NCBI RefSeq assembly: GCF_016801865.2
Contig: NC_068938.1
Span: 62,373,674-62,437,673, forward strand
Origin: Culex pipiens pallens
Lineage: Eukaryota > Arthropoda > Insecta > Diptera > Culicidae
Direction: 5' to 3'
Length of the DNA stretch: 64,000 nucleotides
Shown here: positions 1-12,000 of the stretch, piece after piece
Position numbering within the stretch: the first letter of the stretch is position 1
How the letters are laid out: every line of letters starts with the position of its first letter
Translations under genes and position numbers: made by a program
Notes under the pieces: model-generated
What the model was told of the DNA's origin: nothing
What the model saw: the letters and a program-made list of their open reading frames with translations, nothing else
Database searches by the model: none

Positions 1-367
1 CCGATTTCGTAGAGAATTGCTCATCTAAAATTTTCAAACCCAAGATGGCGGCAAAAATGGCAGCGATCAAGTATTGAAAAAAATAATTTTGTAATTTCAT
101 AGGCAATCATCAACTATTCAAATTTGACTAAAATATGGTCGCAGAACTTGATTTTGAAAATTTTTTAATCGTTATTCGATTATCCGAAGTCCCAAATTTC
201 GGATAATTAAACTTCGGATAATCGAGGCTTCGGATATTCGGACTGTAATAAGTTGGAGGTAAATGTATGTGAACTTAAATCCAAATAATTGATAAAATGG
301 GTTTCGAAGCGTCCGGGATTTCAAAGCATGACGTTATCAACAAATGTTTAATTTTTTTAAAGGATAT
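1..367. other. non-coding flank with short palindromic repeat
   Basis: No gene seen. Around 165-240 the motif cgattatccgaa and its reverse complement occur several times (attcgattatccgaag, ttcggataatt, cttcggataatcgag). A related copy occurs at about 13085-13155, so this is a dispersed palindromic repeat rather than a local regulatory site. The rest is AT-rich and featureless. Confidence 0.5.
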
Positions 368-505
368 GGGTTTGTTCAAATATTACGTCCATGAATAGGG
401 AGAGAGAGGGAGGACAACCCATGTCAAAACTATAGGAAAGTTATTAAATGGGGGGGAGGGGGTCTGAATCCAGAAAATCTCTGGACGTAATATTTGAACA
501 ACCCC
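368..505. mobile_element. short MITE with about 22-bp terminal inverted repeats
   Basis: The left end reads gggtttgttcaaatattacg and the right end is its near-perfect reverse complement (cgtaatatttgaacaacccc), 138 bp apart. There is no coding capacity. The size and terminal inverted repeats fit a non-autonomous DNA transposon. A target duplication could not be defined with confidence. Confidence 0.7.
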
Positions 506-2707
506 TAATAAGGATAATAGTTCATTTTCGAGACTTTCGTTCCTAAAAAAATCTTTATTAGGTCGATGTAAACATTTTTCAAAGTTTATGTCCTCCGGCT
601 TTGGCCGAAGTCGAGGGGGGACGGGGCAAAAATGTATAAAAAAATTAAATTAGGCCGTTGCAAATATTTTTTAAGTTTATGTCCCTCGACTCTGAACAAA
701 GTCGAGGGGAAGCAAAAAAAATCAAATTACAGGCCACCGTATCAACAAAAACTGACGAAAACTTTAAATAAAATTTGTACCAGGCTTAGTTCTGGCCCAG
801 AACAGCAAACCACGCATTAGATCTATGCAAGCGAATGCGCCCGCTGATAGGCAATTTAGGATTACCCCTACAAGTAGGCAACCAGCATCAACCAACATAT
901 TTTAAATACAGCGGCACGCTTGTGCAACCATCAGTAGTACCGCAATTTGCAGGAGAATATTAAACATCGTTTTTACCTCTTAGTTTAAAAATTGTGGAAA
1001 GAGCCATTTGGGGATTTTCGGAAATCAGAATAAAAGAAAAACACAACAGCTGATCAAGTTGGATATACCGTAATCTAGAATGCATCATATATTTTCGTTT
1101 CATCAGACTATATTCAAGTGGGAGGGGTCAGACATAACAAGAGCGTTTTTTCGAATTATGCATTTAGGTAAATTAGATTTGAACTTTCAACAATATGCTT
1201 CCCTCCATCTTATTTTTTTTGTTTCCAACGCAAACCAACCGTGAAATATTTCGTGTGCACTTTTATCACAAACTTCTTTTTTTTTGTTGCTAACATCACG
1301 CATAACACCTGCACACTTGCGAATGGATGGGCAACAAGTTTTTGGGTGGGAGCTACCATCAAACATATATCGGGAAATATCATTATCAATCCATATTTTC
1401 GATAATTATGTTGTTCAACAGATTTTTTTTCATTTTCGTATCGTGATATGGAGAACACAGCAAACCAAACTAGGGCACTTATTCGAGTTTATCTCGCTTG
1501 CGGGGGATTTGTGGACGATTTTTTAGGTCTGACGCAATCGTAAATATCTTCGACGTACTTTTTTCTAGTATTATTTGTTCACTCTAATCAGTTTGCGTTA
1601 GTAATATTTTCTGTATATTGGTAGTCTGTTAGATATAAATATTAAATTTGTGTTTTTGCTTCTCGCGCTAGATTTTGGAAGATTGGCGATCGCGCTGCGC
1701 GCGCTTTTTCTTAGGAATGCAAAGTGATAAATGCTATGATTTTTTTTTGTAGGATTTGTGAGTCGTTCCGGTCGCGGACAGAATCGTTTCGTTGCTGATT
1801 TGCGGCGCAATAAATTAAAAAGTCGGAGTTGGTTTTTTGGATGCAATATCGTGCGGATTTCTTTCCAGTGAGTTGGGGGAAATTGATTATTATTTTGTTT
1901 TCAAATACTTAATCGTACACTTTTTTTGTCGTTTAATCTCTACTTCCCTAAGCTTTGTGTTGTTCCTTTTTGGCTTAGTGGCTAAATAAATGGCTGTTTC
2001 TTTTCCTTTTCGGTTCACCTAAGCTTAGATCTAGAGATTTTATTTGTTTTTTTGTTTGTTGCTGCAGTATTATAGATTTGTTTGTCCATTAAATGTAGGT
2101 TGAAAAGTCAAGCACACTTTTCGGTAAGGGTAATTTTGGTCTTTCTAATATAGTTTTGACGTAACCTTCCTCGGCGGAAGATGCTTTCTGCTTGCAGTTT
2201 GCTCACGATTCGACGAAAAATGGATACAAATGGAGCTCTCTAATCAGGGTTGTGAACGTGTTAGTCTTCTCTGGTAGTATATAATAAAATAAATCTGATA
2301 GAAAAATATAAGACATTGGATTAGTTGTGTAAAAACTAGACTTTATGTACAATATATGATGTTTGCTTGTTCCGAATTGCATGCAAAATTACTACAAAAC
2401 TAGTGGAATTATTCACAAATACGTCGCGATTCATAGGGACAGGTGGCGGGGCTGGGTTTAGCTTCAAAAAAGCAAAATACATTAGAAATATATCCCTACG
2501 TTTTATCAAAACAAACGCTCACACGTACAGAGAAAGTACACCAAACACGCACGCACACAATTCAAGGAAAAAGAAAATATGGCCCGGATCGATTACTATT
2601 ATCGTTCGATATCGACGAGTACACACCTAAATTTGTCAAAAACTGCGCAAATCGAGAAAGAAACCCGTCCAAAAGGTCGAATTTCCTTATCGATCCAACG
2701 AGTAAAA
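506..2707. other. 3' flank of pins; dispersed repeat units
   Basis: Two adjacent degenerate copies of one repeat lie at about 562-635 and 651-715. Each has the order gcaaatatttttc, aagtttatgtcc, then gtcgagggg. Related copies sit at about 5632-5690 and 61372-61440. The remainder is AT-rich. The pins 3'UTR must lie just below 2708 on the minus strand; a possible polyadenylation signal (AATAAA on the minus strand) is near 2038-2043, but its use is unproven. Nothing else is recognised. Confidence 0.45.
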
Positions 2708-3067
2708 TCATTTGAGTCCTTTGCCCCCATTTCCGCTGGCATTCTGATTTTGATTATTTCCATTTCCGTTGGGATGATTGTTGGCGGTTCCGTTTGTGCT
2801 GCTGCTGACGCTACTGTTCACGTTGTTATTGTTGATGTTGCTTCGATTGTTATTGTTGTTACTGCTGCTGTTGTTCAAAGGTACCGTAGCACGTTGATCC
2901 TCCATGCGGCCACCCTGCAAGCGCATAATCAGCGAGAAGAAATCCTCATCCGGGACGGTGGCTCCACTGTTGGAGTTTCCAGCCACCCGTCGCTCTCCAC
3001 CGGCCTCCGCATCCATCGTGATGTTCGGCGTCGGCAGTTCCGAGCGCTGCTCCTCGATACGAGATCC
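2708..3067 (-). CDS. pins: pins exon 7 (rest of GoLoco 3, GoLoco 4, Asn-rich tail)
   Basis: Acceptor tttcttgcag. Starts GSRIEEQRSELP (end of GoLoco 3). GoLoco 4 (DEDFFSLIMRLQGGRMEDQR) follows. The C-terminus is a low-complexity Asn/Ser/Gly run encoded by AAC/AAT repeats, ending GNGGKGLK and TGA at 2710-2708. The homopolymer tract is likely length-variable between individuals. Confidence 0.93.
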   Translation of the reverse strand, partial: GSRIEEQRSELPTPNITMDAEAGGERRVAGNSNSGATVPDEDFFSLIMRLQGGRMEDQRATVPLNNSSSNNNNNRSNINNNNVNSSVSSSTNGTANNHPNGNGNNQNQNASGNGGKGLK

Positions 3068-6000
3068 CTGCAAGAAAAGAATCCAATCAACATCACAAAA
3101 ATTCAAACCATCAAATCTAAACTCACTTGGCACCGCATCAGCATGTCCAGGAAGGCATCGTCCGGGGGAGTTCCGACGACGACGCCACCATCTTGGGCTG
3201 GTTGATCCGGCGCGGCTGGGATGGCGACTCCGTCGGCGTCAGTTTCAACGTTCGGGCGGGCCGACGAGTTGTTGGTGAGCGATATTCGCTTCAACCCAGG
3301 GAGAAGGGCGCGCTGTTCGTCCATGCGCTCCGACTGGAAGTCGGCGATCATCTCCAGGAGGGCGTTGCTGGGAAATCAGAATTAAAAAATAAGGTTGTAG
3401 AAAACTTTGAGTCGAAGATGTTTATTATGTGCATAATTTGGCGTTGTCACTCGTGCGAAATTTGCATTATCTATAAGTTACTTTTGAAAGATTTAGATTT
3501 ATACAAGATGATAAATAATAGATAAAATAAGACCTTCCTAAATAATCGTTGATCGTAGAGCAATGCGTCAAGATTTTTTGCTTTTGTTTTTTTTTAAGTA
3601 TTGTGCGTTAATTGCACTTCTCGGCGAGTTCATTTGAGTTACAAACATTGTAATTGGTTTATTTATGGTATAATAATGCAGGAAATACATATTTCTTTAT
3701 CAACAAAGATTGAATCTGTGCAAAAAAAAAATAGTTTGAAGAAGTGCACCAGAGCACCATAAGGCAGATGAGCAATTGCTTTTTAAAAGCACAAATCTGG
3801 AGTTTTTTAACGGTCCAATAAAAATTTTTTTTTTTTGGTTCTTGAGTGTTCAGATTCAAATACTCTTGACCAGGGAAGGTATTTGCCGATGGGCCTCCAA
3901 AAAGCTTTTTAAATTTATTTTCTTCCAGTTAAGGAATTTACTATAATCATGTATGGAGCACTTGTTGACATTAGAGCGTAAACAAAAATCCCCTCACCAT
4001 CGCGAGTGAGGGACGCCGATGGTGGCATTTTTAGACATTGTTTACGCTCTAGTGTCAACAGCATTCACTTTGGAACAAAACAATGTTCTACAAAATTGTT
4101 CGTTTGTTCAAAATCTACAATTGCTTCATACATCATTATAGTGAATTCTGTAACTGGAAGGTAATAAATCAAACGAGGGCTTCGCGATGGTTTTTTGCCA
4201 TTTGCCTACCCTGCTCTTGACTCAAAAAAAAACAAATCTATTGGTTTAGTTATTAAAAAATGATCCCCTTTAAGACAACTTTTCTAATAGTACCTATGGA
4301 ATAGAAATCGTCAAAACCTTAGCATTTTCAGATTTCTTTAATTTTGCTTGTATTCAAAACTCACAAACATTAATTTTGTTTAAAAATAAATAAAACAATG
4401 AAACTATTTAATAACAACGTTTTGCTTTGGTTTTGAATAGTTTCTACATTTTTGTTTTAATAAAAATAATGTTTTCCAGTCATTTAGACAGAAAAAAAAA
4501 CTTCCTAATATTTAGGGTAGAATCGAAATCAGCGATAGCATAGAAATGATAAAACTTTATAAAACTATTCAAACCTATTAAACATTTCGAGGAATATTTT
4601 TTTTTAGATGTCTTTAGCCAAAAATAAAAAAAAAAACAAATATTACTCTTTTGTTTCTGAAATGAAAAAAAAATATTTTCATAAATAAATTAATAATTTT
4701 TAATTAACAAAAATCAAAAAATGCAATAAAATCAAATTTTCGAAGAATATAACCATAAAATTTAAAAAGAATCTAATTTTCGAGTTATTTGAAAAATCAA
4801 AAACAATTTTAGAATCCTGCAAACATCAAACATTTAAAGATTTTTTTAAATAGCTAAATAAAAAAATCTTAAAATTTCTTTTTTTTTAATGTTTTGTTTT
4901 GTTTATAAAATTTTCGAATTTATGATTTAAATTTGAATTTTCAAAGTTAATTGAGTTTTTCATTTAAAATTTATTTTTGTGCTATGATTTTTTTTAAGGT
5001 ATAAAAAATACCTTTTAAGTTTTAACTTCATTTTCAGATTAGATTTTTTTTAATGTTTCGAATTTTTGGAACATTTTAAAATAGTTTGAAGTTTTTGATC
5101 TCGAAAAATGACTCACTTGAATCTACAGAAGAAAATATTATTTCCAAAATTCGTATATTTGAGATGTTTAAAGTATTTTTTTTTATTTATAAACAACTTT
5201 CAAAATTTTGAAGCAAAGATGATTACGAAATGCGTTTTCAATATCATTATAATTATGCTACTACCAATAATTTGCAAAATATGAAAAAATATCCTAGAGT
5301 TTTATGTCATTTTTCGATTGGAAAAAAAAAATGCAAAAAGTGCACTATTTTACTTAAAATACAAAAATATTTTTGTATGGTTGTAACTTTTTTAAATTTT
5401 ATGTTTTTTTTAGATTTTTAAGTTATTTAAATTTTTATTTTTGATTTTTTTAAATTCTCAACTGTATTGCATTTTTTGAGTTAAAACAAATCCTTAATAT
5501 TTTTAAAAAATTCTGGATCGTTTTTTTTTTAATTTTAAGAGCTTGTTTAGCTTTAGTTTTAATGTTTCGAACATTTTCTTATTTTTTGAAATTTTTACAG
5601 TTATTTATTTTCTGATTTTTTTTAATTCATAAAGCCGATGCAAATATTTCTCTGACCGAGGTCGAGGGGAAAGGGGGCAAAAATATAAAATTGAAATTGA
5701 AGTAACAAGCCAAAATTTCAACATTTCAATGCAAAATGGCATGGAAAATGTTATAAAGCAGTCGGTTTGCAATTATTAGTTTTCAAAAAATCTAAGTTCT
5801 GATCAAAATATTTTTTTATGTGGAGAATTATTCTTTTTGCGGTGCTATATCGAAAATTCACTAAAACTCAAAATATTTTCAAATTAACTCAAACGTGTCA
5901 AACAATACTATAAAAGCATGGGAATGCATTTTAAATCGATTTCAGCTGATTGCACTTAAAATTACAATAATTTTTCTTATTTTTTTGCCCCTTGATTTTT

Positions 6001-9000
6001 CGGTTTAACTGTATCTTAGTTATACCCTGATAGCAAAAAAAACAAATGTGCATGTTTTTAATTGTATTCATTGAATGGTTTTTTTAGTTTTGTGAACTGC
6101 CGTTCTACGCATAATTGTCCCATGTCAGTTTTTGACGATTTTGACTTTATGCCATTTTTAAGTTTAGTCTGATGTGTACTTTAAGAAAAACACATAAAAT
6201 CTGGTACTTTGTTCGGAAACTCATCAAAAACAACACCAAGTCTGTTTGTCCCATCGTTGAACTTCTACGCATAATTGTCCCACCAAGTATTTTCTTACAC
6301 GGAATCATTAGTTTTACTAAGCATTATGCCTTGTTTACCTGTTGTATAGCAAGAGGATCACAAATAAGGGTGATAAACTGCTAACTGGAGCGATTAGGGA
6401 CACATAGGACGAATAGGAACCCACGGGACAATTATGCGTAGAAACACAGAAATCGGTCGAAAAATTTCAATCGCATTTTTCTCAGTTGCACTTTTTTGAA
6501 CATGGGACAATTATGCGTAGAACGGCAGTGAAGTTTAGGCGCAAAATTTGATTGATTCGGGCAAGTCTCCATTTGTTGATGCAAGTTTTTTTTTTTATAT
6601 TCTTCACTTCTGCGATGGTATCTTCAATTCCTTCAAAGAGTATGGTCGTCATCTTTATAGTACGTCACGCAAATTGCCACCAAAAATTATGATTAAATAC
6701 AAAAATATCAATACAAAGAAAGTGACTGTACCATTTCAATATTTTAGAGTTTCCCTGAGGCTCAACTTGTTTATTTTTATTTAACTAAACTTCACAGATT
6801 TTTAGAAATTAAATTTGACCATGTTTTGGCATTTCTTCTTCGTCCGCTACTTCGTTTATAATATTTTAATAAAATGTTCTGTAATTTGAAAAACATCCCA
6901 ATCAAGTTTTTATACTTAGTAACAGTTGAAAAAGTTATCCAGAAGATAAAACAAGCTGATGATTAAACATTAAATTTCATTGATTAAGTTTAATGGATAA
7001 GATTTCAACAAATGAGAAGATGCATTTAGAGTCGACAAATGATTCCTGATTTAAAATTATAACATTCTGACTGATCGCCCATTGTTCTTTTAGCCGCAAG
7101 ACTGATCATTCCGTTCAACCACAATATCCGTTCCCTTTTCTTCACTCCTACTTGCACCCGTGGTCCTATGGTGTAATGGTTAGCACTCTGGACTTTGAAT
7201 CCAGCGATCCGAGTTCAAATCTCGGTAGGACCTCTACTCGTTTTTTTTTGCCGAAACGATCGTTACTCACCGATTCTCCTTCGCCACGGTCGTAGTGGCG
7301 GCGGCTGCACCAGCATTGCTGTTGTGCTGCGTCAACGGTTTCCTAGCCGAGTCCACACTTTCGGCGTGCGTTAGCTAAAATAAGGTTTATTTAAGATTTT
7401 GCTTCTTTCAACAGCAGCAACAATGAGTCACCCACCTTTACCTTCAGCGTGCACCGTTGGTCGTCCATCCGTTTGCTCTGCGATCGCGTCAGCAGCTCGA
7501 AAAAGTCCTCGTCGTTGTTTTTGAAAATGTTCTCGTTCTGTGCGGCGCCACCGGAAGCGGACGTCTTTTGCTGCTGCTGCGCGGCCAAGCTGGACGGTGG
7601 AAGTGGGTGCTGGTGCTTGTCCTGGGTGTTTACCATCTTTTTGCCATCCGGCGTCAACTGGAAAAGTGTGAAAAAGGGAAAGAAGTTAGCGAAAAACAGT
7701 TTTATTTCAGTTTCAAGTGCCGACACTTGCAGATAAGATACGACACGGGTTAACAAGGGGGTTTTATGATGTCACACTTTCGCGATGAATCTGAAAAAAC
7801 GCAAGGTGCGGCGCGGTTTTACTCGGTGCACACGCGGAACGGAACTGATTCGAGTCTTGATTTGACTTTGTTTCATCCCTCCTCCCTAATAACATCAACA
7901 CGTCGATGGCAGCCAATGTTTGCGCGCCGCTCGTTCACACGGGCTTATCATTGTTTGCCGATTAATTGACTCTATGCTTGTTACACTTTGCGCTTAACCT
8001 GATGACGACCTAATGCTAAGCGGTTGGCGAGTGCCCGTCTCTAGGTAGGATGATTAGTAGAAAGGGGGCAGAAAGTTTGTTTACTAAAACTTATTTGTTT
8101 TTCTCTATAAACTTTACCCTCTACAACCCAACCCCGCCTTTAGAAGGGCTTCGATTTAAAAAATCGCAAAAAAAATCCATTTTTCAACCAATTTTTGATC
8201 TTTAAATAGCATTGGAAAGAAGATCTCTTAAAATTTTAGAAAATTTCAGGGGTTGGATGTTTGACTTGTTTATGTGGCTTTGCCAATGTTTTAAGAAATG
8301 TATTTTTTTTAGAGGTCAACTTTGGCTGTGTTTTTTAGTTACATTTCCTATATTTTAAGTAAAAAGATGCCTCTACGCATTTATTTACAATCTAAATGAT
8401 AATGGTGCCTTTATTGAGAAGAATTGTGAAAAACAAGCAAAAAATTTAAAAAGTGACTGTAAAAATATGAAAAAACAAATAGATAGGGGCAGGGGGGCAG
8501 AATGGACCAGGGGGCAGAATGGGCCACCCTTGGTTTTAGGCTTTAGAATGGATTTAGAGTAATTGTAAGGCAAGGGTCTTATAAAGGACGTCAAATAACT
8601 TCACCATACCGAAAACGACGTTTGAATTCATTGTATTTTTCGAATTATGAGCAAAAATGTAAATTTATTAGAAAAACCACGCAAATGTTGTTTATTTCGA
8701 GGTTTTTAAATAAGCTTTCTGAAAAGTTGGATTGTTTGCTCAATGCTTATAACGTGACTAGATGTTACTACTAAGGTAAACAAACAACAACGGAACCTTC
8801 AAATCATTTAGAGGCTTGGTGGTTGAAGTGTTAAATTAAAATCCACTTGGGGGCAGAATGGACCACCCTTATCCTGCCTTATAAAAACAATCAAAAGTTA
8901 TGAAATTTGGATTAAATGGATTATTTCACTCCTGGTAGCTTCACAAATAATGTTAAATGCAACATTAGTTGATTTTTTAGTTGTTTTGATGATTATTTGT

Positions 9001-12000
9001 AAAAATAGTGTCCTTTTTCAACAAATTAACTACTTACTTACTTTATCAGCAACAGGTCTATCGACCCAACGCTGAACTAATCGAAGATTTCCAGGATGCT
9101 CGATCTTGGGCCGCTCGTCTCCAGTCGCCCACAATGTTGGCCGCTCTTGCATCTTCGTCGACTGCACACAGCCAACGCGTACGAGGCCTTCCACGAAGCC
9201 GACGACCCCGTCCAGGTTCGCTGCTGAATATCGTTTTAGCCGCCCGCTCGTCCGACATTCTGGCTACATGTCCAGCCCACTTCAGCCTGTCGTGCTTGAT
9301 GACTTTTACGATATCAGCATGTTTGTAGTCTTGGTACAGCTCGAAGTTCATGCGCCTGCGCCACCGGTCTCCTACTTGCTTGCCGCCGAAGATAGAACGC
9401 AGGATTCTCCGCTCGAAGACCCCAAGTGCTCTCTGGTCAGCCTCCTTTAGCGTCCACGACTCGTGACCGTAAAGAGCTACAGGGAGTATCAAGGTCCTGT
9501 ACAGCGTGATTTTCGTAGGCGTCCTTAGGCTGCGGGACCTTAGCTGGCTACGAAGACCGTAGAAGGCCCTGTTTGCAGCACTAATCCGCCGTTTCACTTC
9601 GCAGCTCACATCGTTGTCGCACGTCACAAGTGTACCAAGATATACAAACTCATCCACCACCTCATATCTTTCTCCATCTATTTCCACCTCCGAAACACTA
9701 TCACCTGCACTGCCACGTGCTCTGCCAGCAACCAGATACTTGGTCTTGGCAGTGTTGATGGTCAGTCCGATCTTTGCAGCTTCCCGCTTGAAAGGGACGA
9801 ACGCCTCCTCCACTGAACGACGATCAATACCAATGATGTCGATGTCGTCAGCGTATCCAAGCAGCATGTGCGATTTAGTGATAAGTGTTCCGTTTCTTTG
9901 CACGCCTGCCCTTCGAGCAGCACCCTCCAACGCTATGATGAACAGTAAGTTCGAGAGAGCATCGCCCTGCTTCAATCCATCCAACGTAACGAATGCTTCA
10001 GATGTCTCGTTAGCTATTCGCACGCTTGATTTTGCTCCGTCGAGCGTTGCACGAATCAGTCTAATTAGCTTCGCCGGAAAGCCGTGTTCTAGCATAATTT
10101 TCCAAAGTTCGTTTCTTTTGACTGAATCGTACGCCGCCTTGAAGTCGATGAACAAATGGTGTGTTTGCAGGTTGTACTCCCGGAACTTGTCGAGGATTTG
10201 TCGCAGAGTGAACATCTGGTCCGTCGTTGACCGACCCGCTCGAAAACCGCACTGGTATTCGCCGACAAAGGTCTCGGTCAACGGTCTCAGCTTGCTCCAC
10301 AGGATTCGGGATAGTACTTTGTACGCTGAGTTGAGGATTGTGATGCCTCGATAGTTGGCACAATCGAGCCTTTGCCCTTTCTTGTAGATTGGGGTGATGA
10401 GCCCGTCTAACCAGTCGGTCGGAAGCTGTTCTTCGCACCAAATTCGCTGGACGATTTGATGCAGAATCTCGATCATCCGCGCGCTCCCGTGCTTGAAAAG
10501 TTCGGCCGGAAGTCCGTCCTTTCCCGCGGACTTCGCGTTCTTGAGCTCCTTTACGGCTTTTTCCACGTCCTCCAACGTAGGCGGGTCCACAGCTATTCCA
10601 TCATCCTCAACGTTCATCCTGTCCTCGACGATTCCCTCTCGCGTCTCACCGTTCAACAGCTGTTGGAAGTGCTCCTTCCACCTGGCCGCTACCGCTGTCT
10701 TATCTGTCAACAGGTTACCTTCCCTGTCGTTGCACATAACAGGGGAAGGCGTCGCTTTCTTTCTTACACCGTTGACAGTTGCATAAAACCTCCGCTTATC
10801 GTTCGCGTTGTACTGTGCTTGAGCTTCGGCAAGTACTCTCTCGTCGTACTCCCGTTCTTTTCGGCGGTGGATTCGTTTCTCAGCACGTCGCAGCTCACTG
10901 TATCGCTCACAGTTTCGGCGCGTACCCTTAACCAGCATACGTTTCCTGGCCTCGTTCTTCCCGTCCGTCACTCGCTGGCACTCCGCATCGAACCACCCTT
11001 TGGGTTTGCGTCCTCTGGTCGTGCCGATCACTTCGGTAGCCGTTGTGTTGACGATGCTCTGGAGGGCTCCCCATTGCTCGTCCAGGTTACCCGTAGGCGC
11101 GTCCTCGTTGATCCGCTCGTCGAGCTTCCGACTGTACTCTGCAGCAACGTCGCTGCTCGCGAGGCGCTGGACGTTCAACCGCGCTATCCTCGCAGTCCGC
11201 GGGGTCAACACGTTCGACAGCCTAGCTCGGATCTTGCACGCAACCAGGAAGTGATCAGAGTCGATGTTCGGTCCTCTGTACGATCGGACGTCCATCACGT
11301 CCGAGAAGTGTCGACCATCCACCAAAACGTGATCGATTTGAGTGCACGATTCGCCATTTGGGTGGCGCCAGGTGTGCTTCCGAATGTTCTTGCGCGCAAA
11401 GAAGGTGCTACAGATAGCCATTCCTCTGGCTGCGGCGAAATTGACCAAACGTAGGCCGTTGTCATTCGTGCGAGGATGAAGGCTCTCCTTGCCGATGACC
11501 GGATGGAAGAAGGCTTCCCTTCCGACCTGCGCGTTTGCGTCTCCGATGACTATCTTCACGTCGTGTCTTGGGCACTCTCCATAGGTCTTGTCGAGACGCT
11601 CGTAGAAAGCGTCTTTATCGTCATCGGGCTTGTCGTTCGTCGGCGCGTAGATGTTGATCAGGCTGTAGTTGAAGAATTTGCCCTTTATTCTTAACACGCA
11701 GATCCGGTCATTCACCACCTTCCACTTGATGACTCGGTTCTTCTGATCCCCAATCACTACGAAACCGACTCCATGCATCGCCTTTTCGCCGCCACTGTAG
11801 TAGATGTGGTACTTGAAAGAGGTGTTGGCGATGGGGTCCACCGCCGTGAATTCTCGCTCTCCATGACCGGGCCATCGAACTTCTTGGATGGCGGCCACAT
11901 GCACGTTCAGCTTGTGCAGCTCCCGGGCAAGAAGGCCAGCACGTGCAGGATCTTGGAGAGTTCGAACGTTCCAAGTACCGAGTTTCCAATCGTTGTCCTT

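Larger units (their letters stand above)
3368..7161. other. pins intron 6, AT-rich
   Basis: The intron between exons 6 and 5. It contains a fold-back at 3871-4213, a MITE at 6097-6528, a dispersed-repeat copy at about 5632-5690 and the tRNA-Gln gene near its right end. The long AT-rich stretch 4220-5630 shows no open frame worth reporting and no recognisable element. Confidence 0.7.

Noticed and set aside
2579..3205. 208-codon plus-strand ORF over pins exon 7
   Set aside because: Antisense to the Asn-rich exon; the long Val/Ala run is the complement of AAC repeats.
10456..11454. 332-codon plus-strand ORF
   Set aside because: Antisense to the RTE endonuclease/RT frame; no domain, and explained by the GC-rich coding strand opposite.
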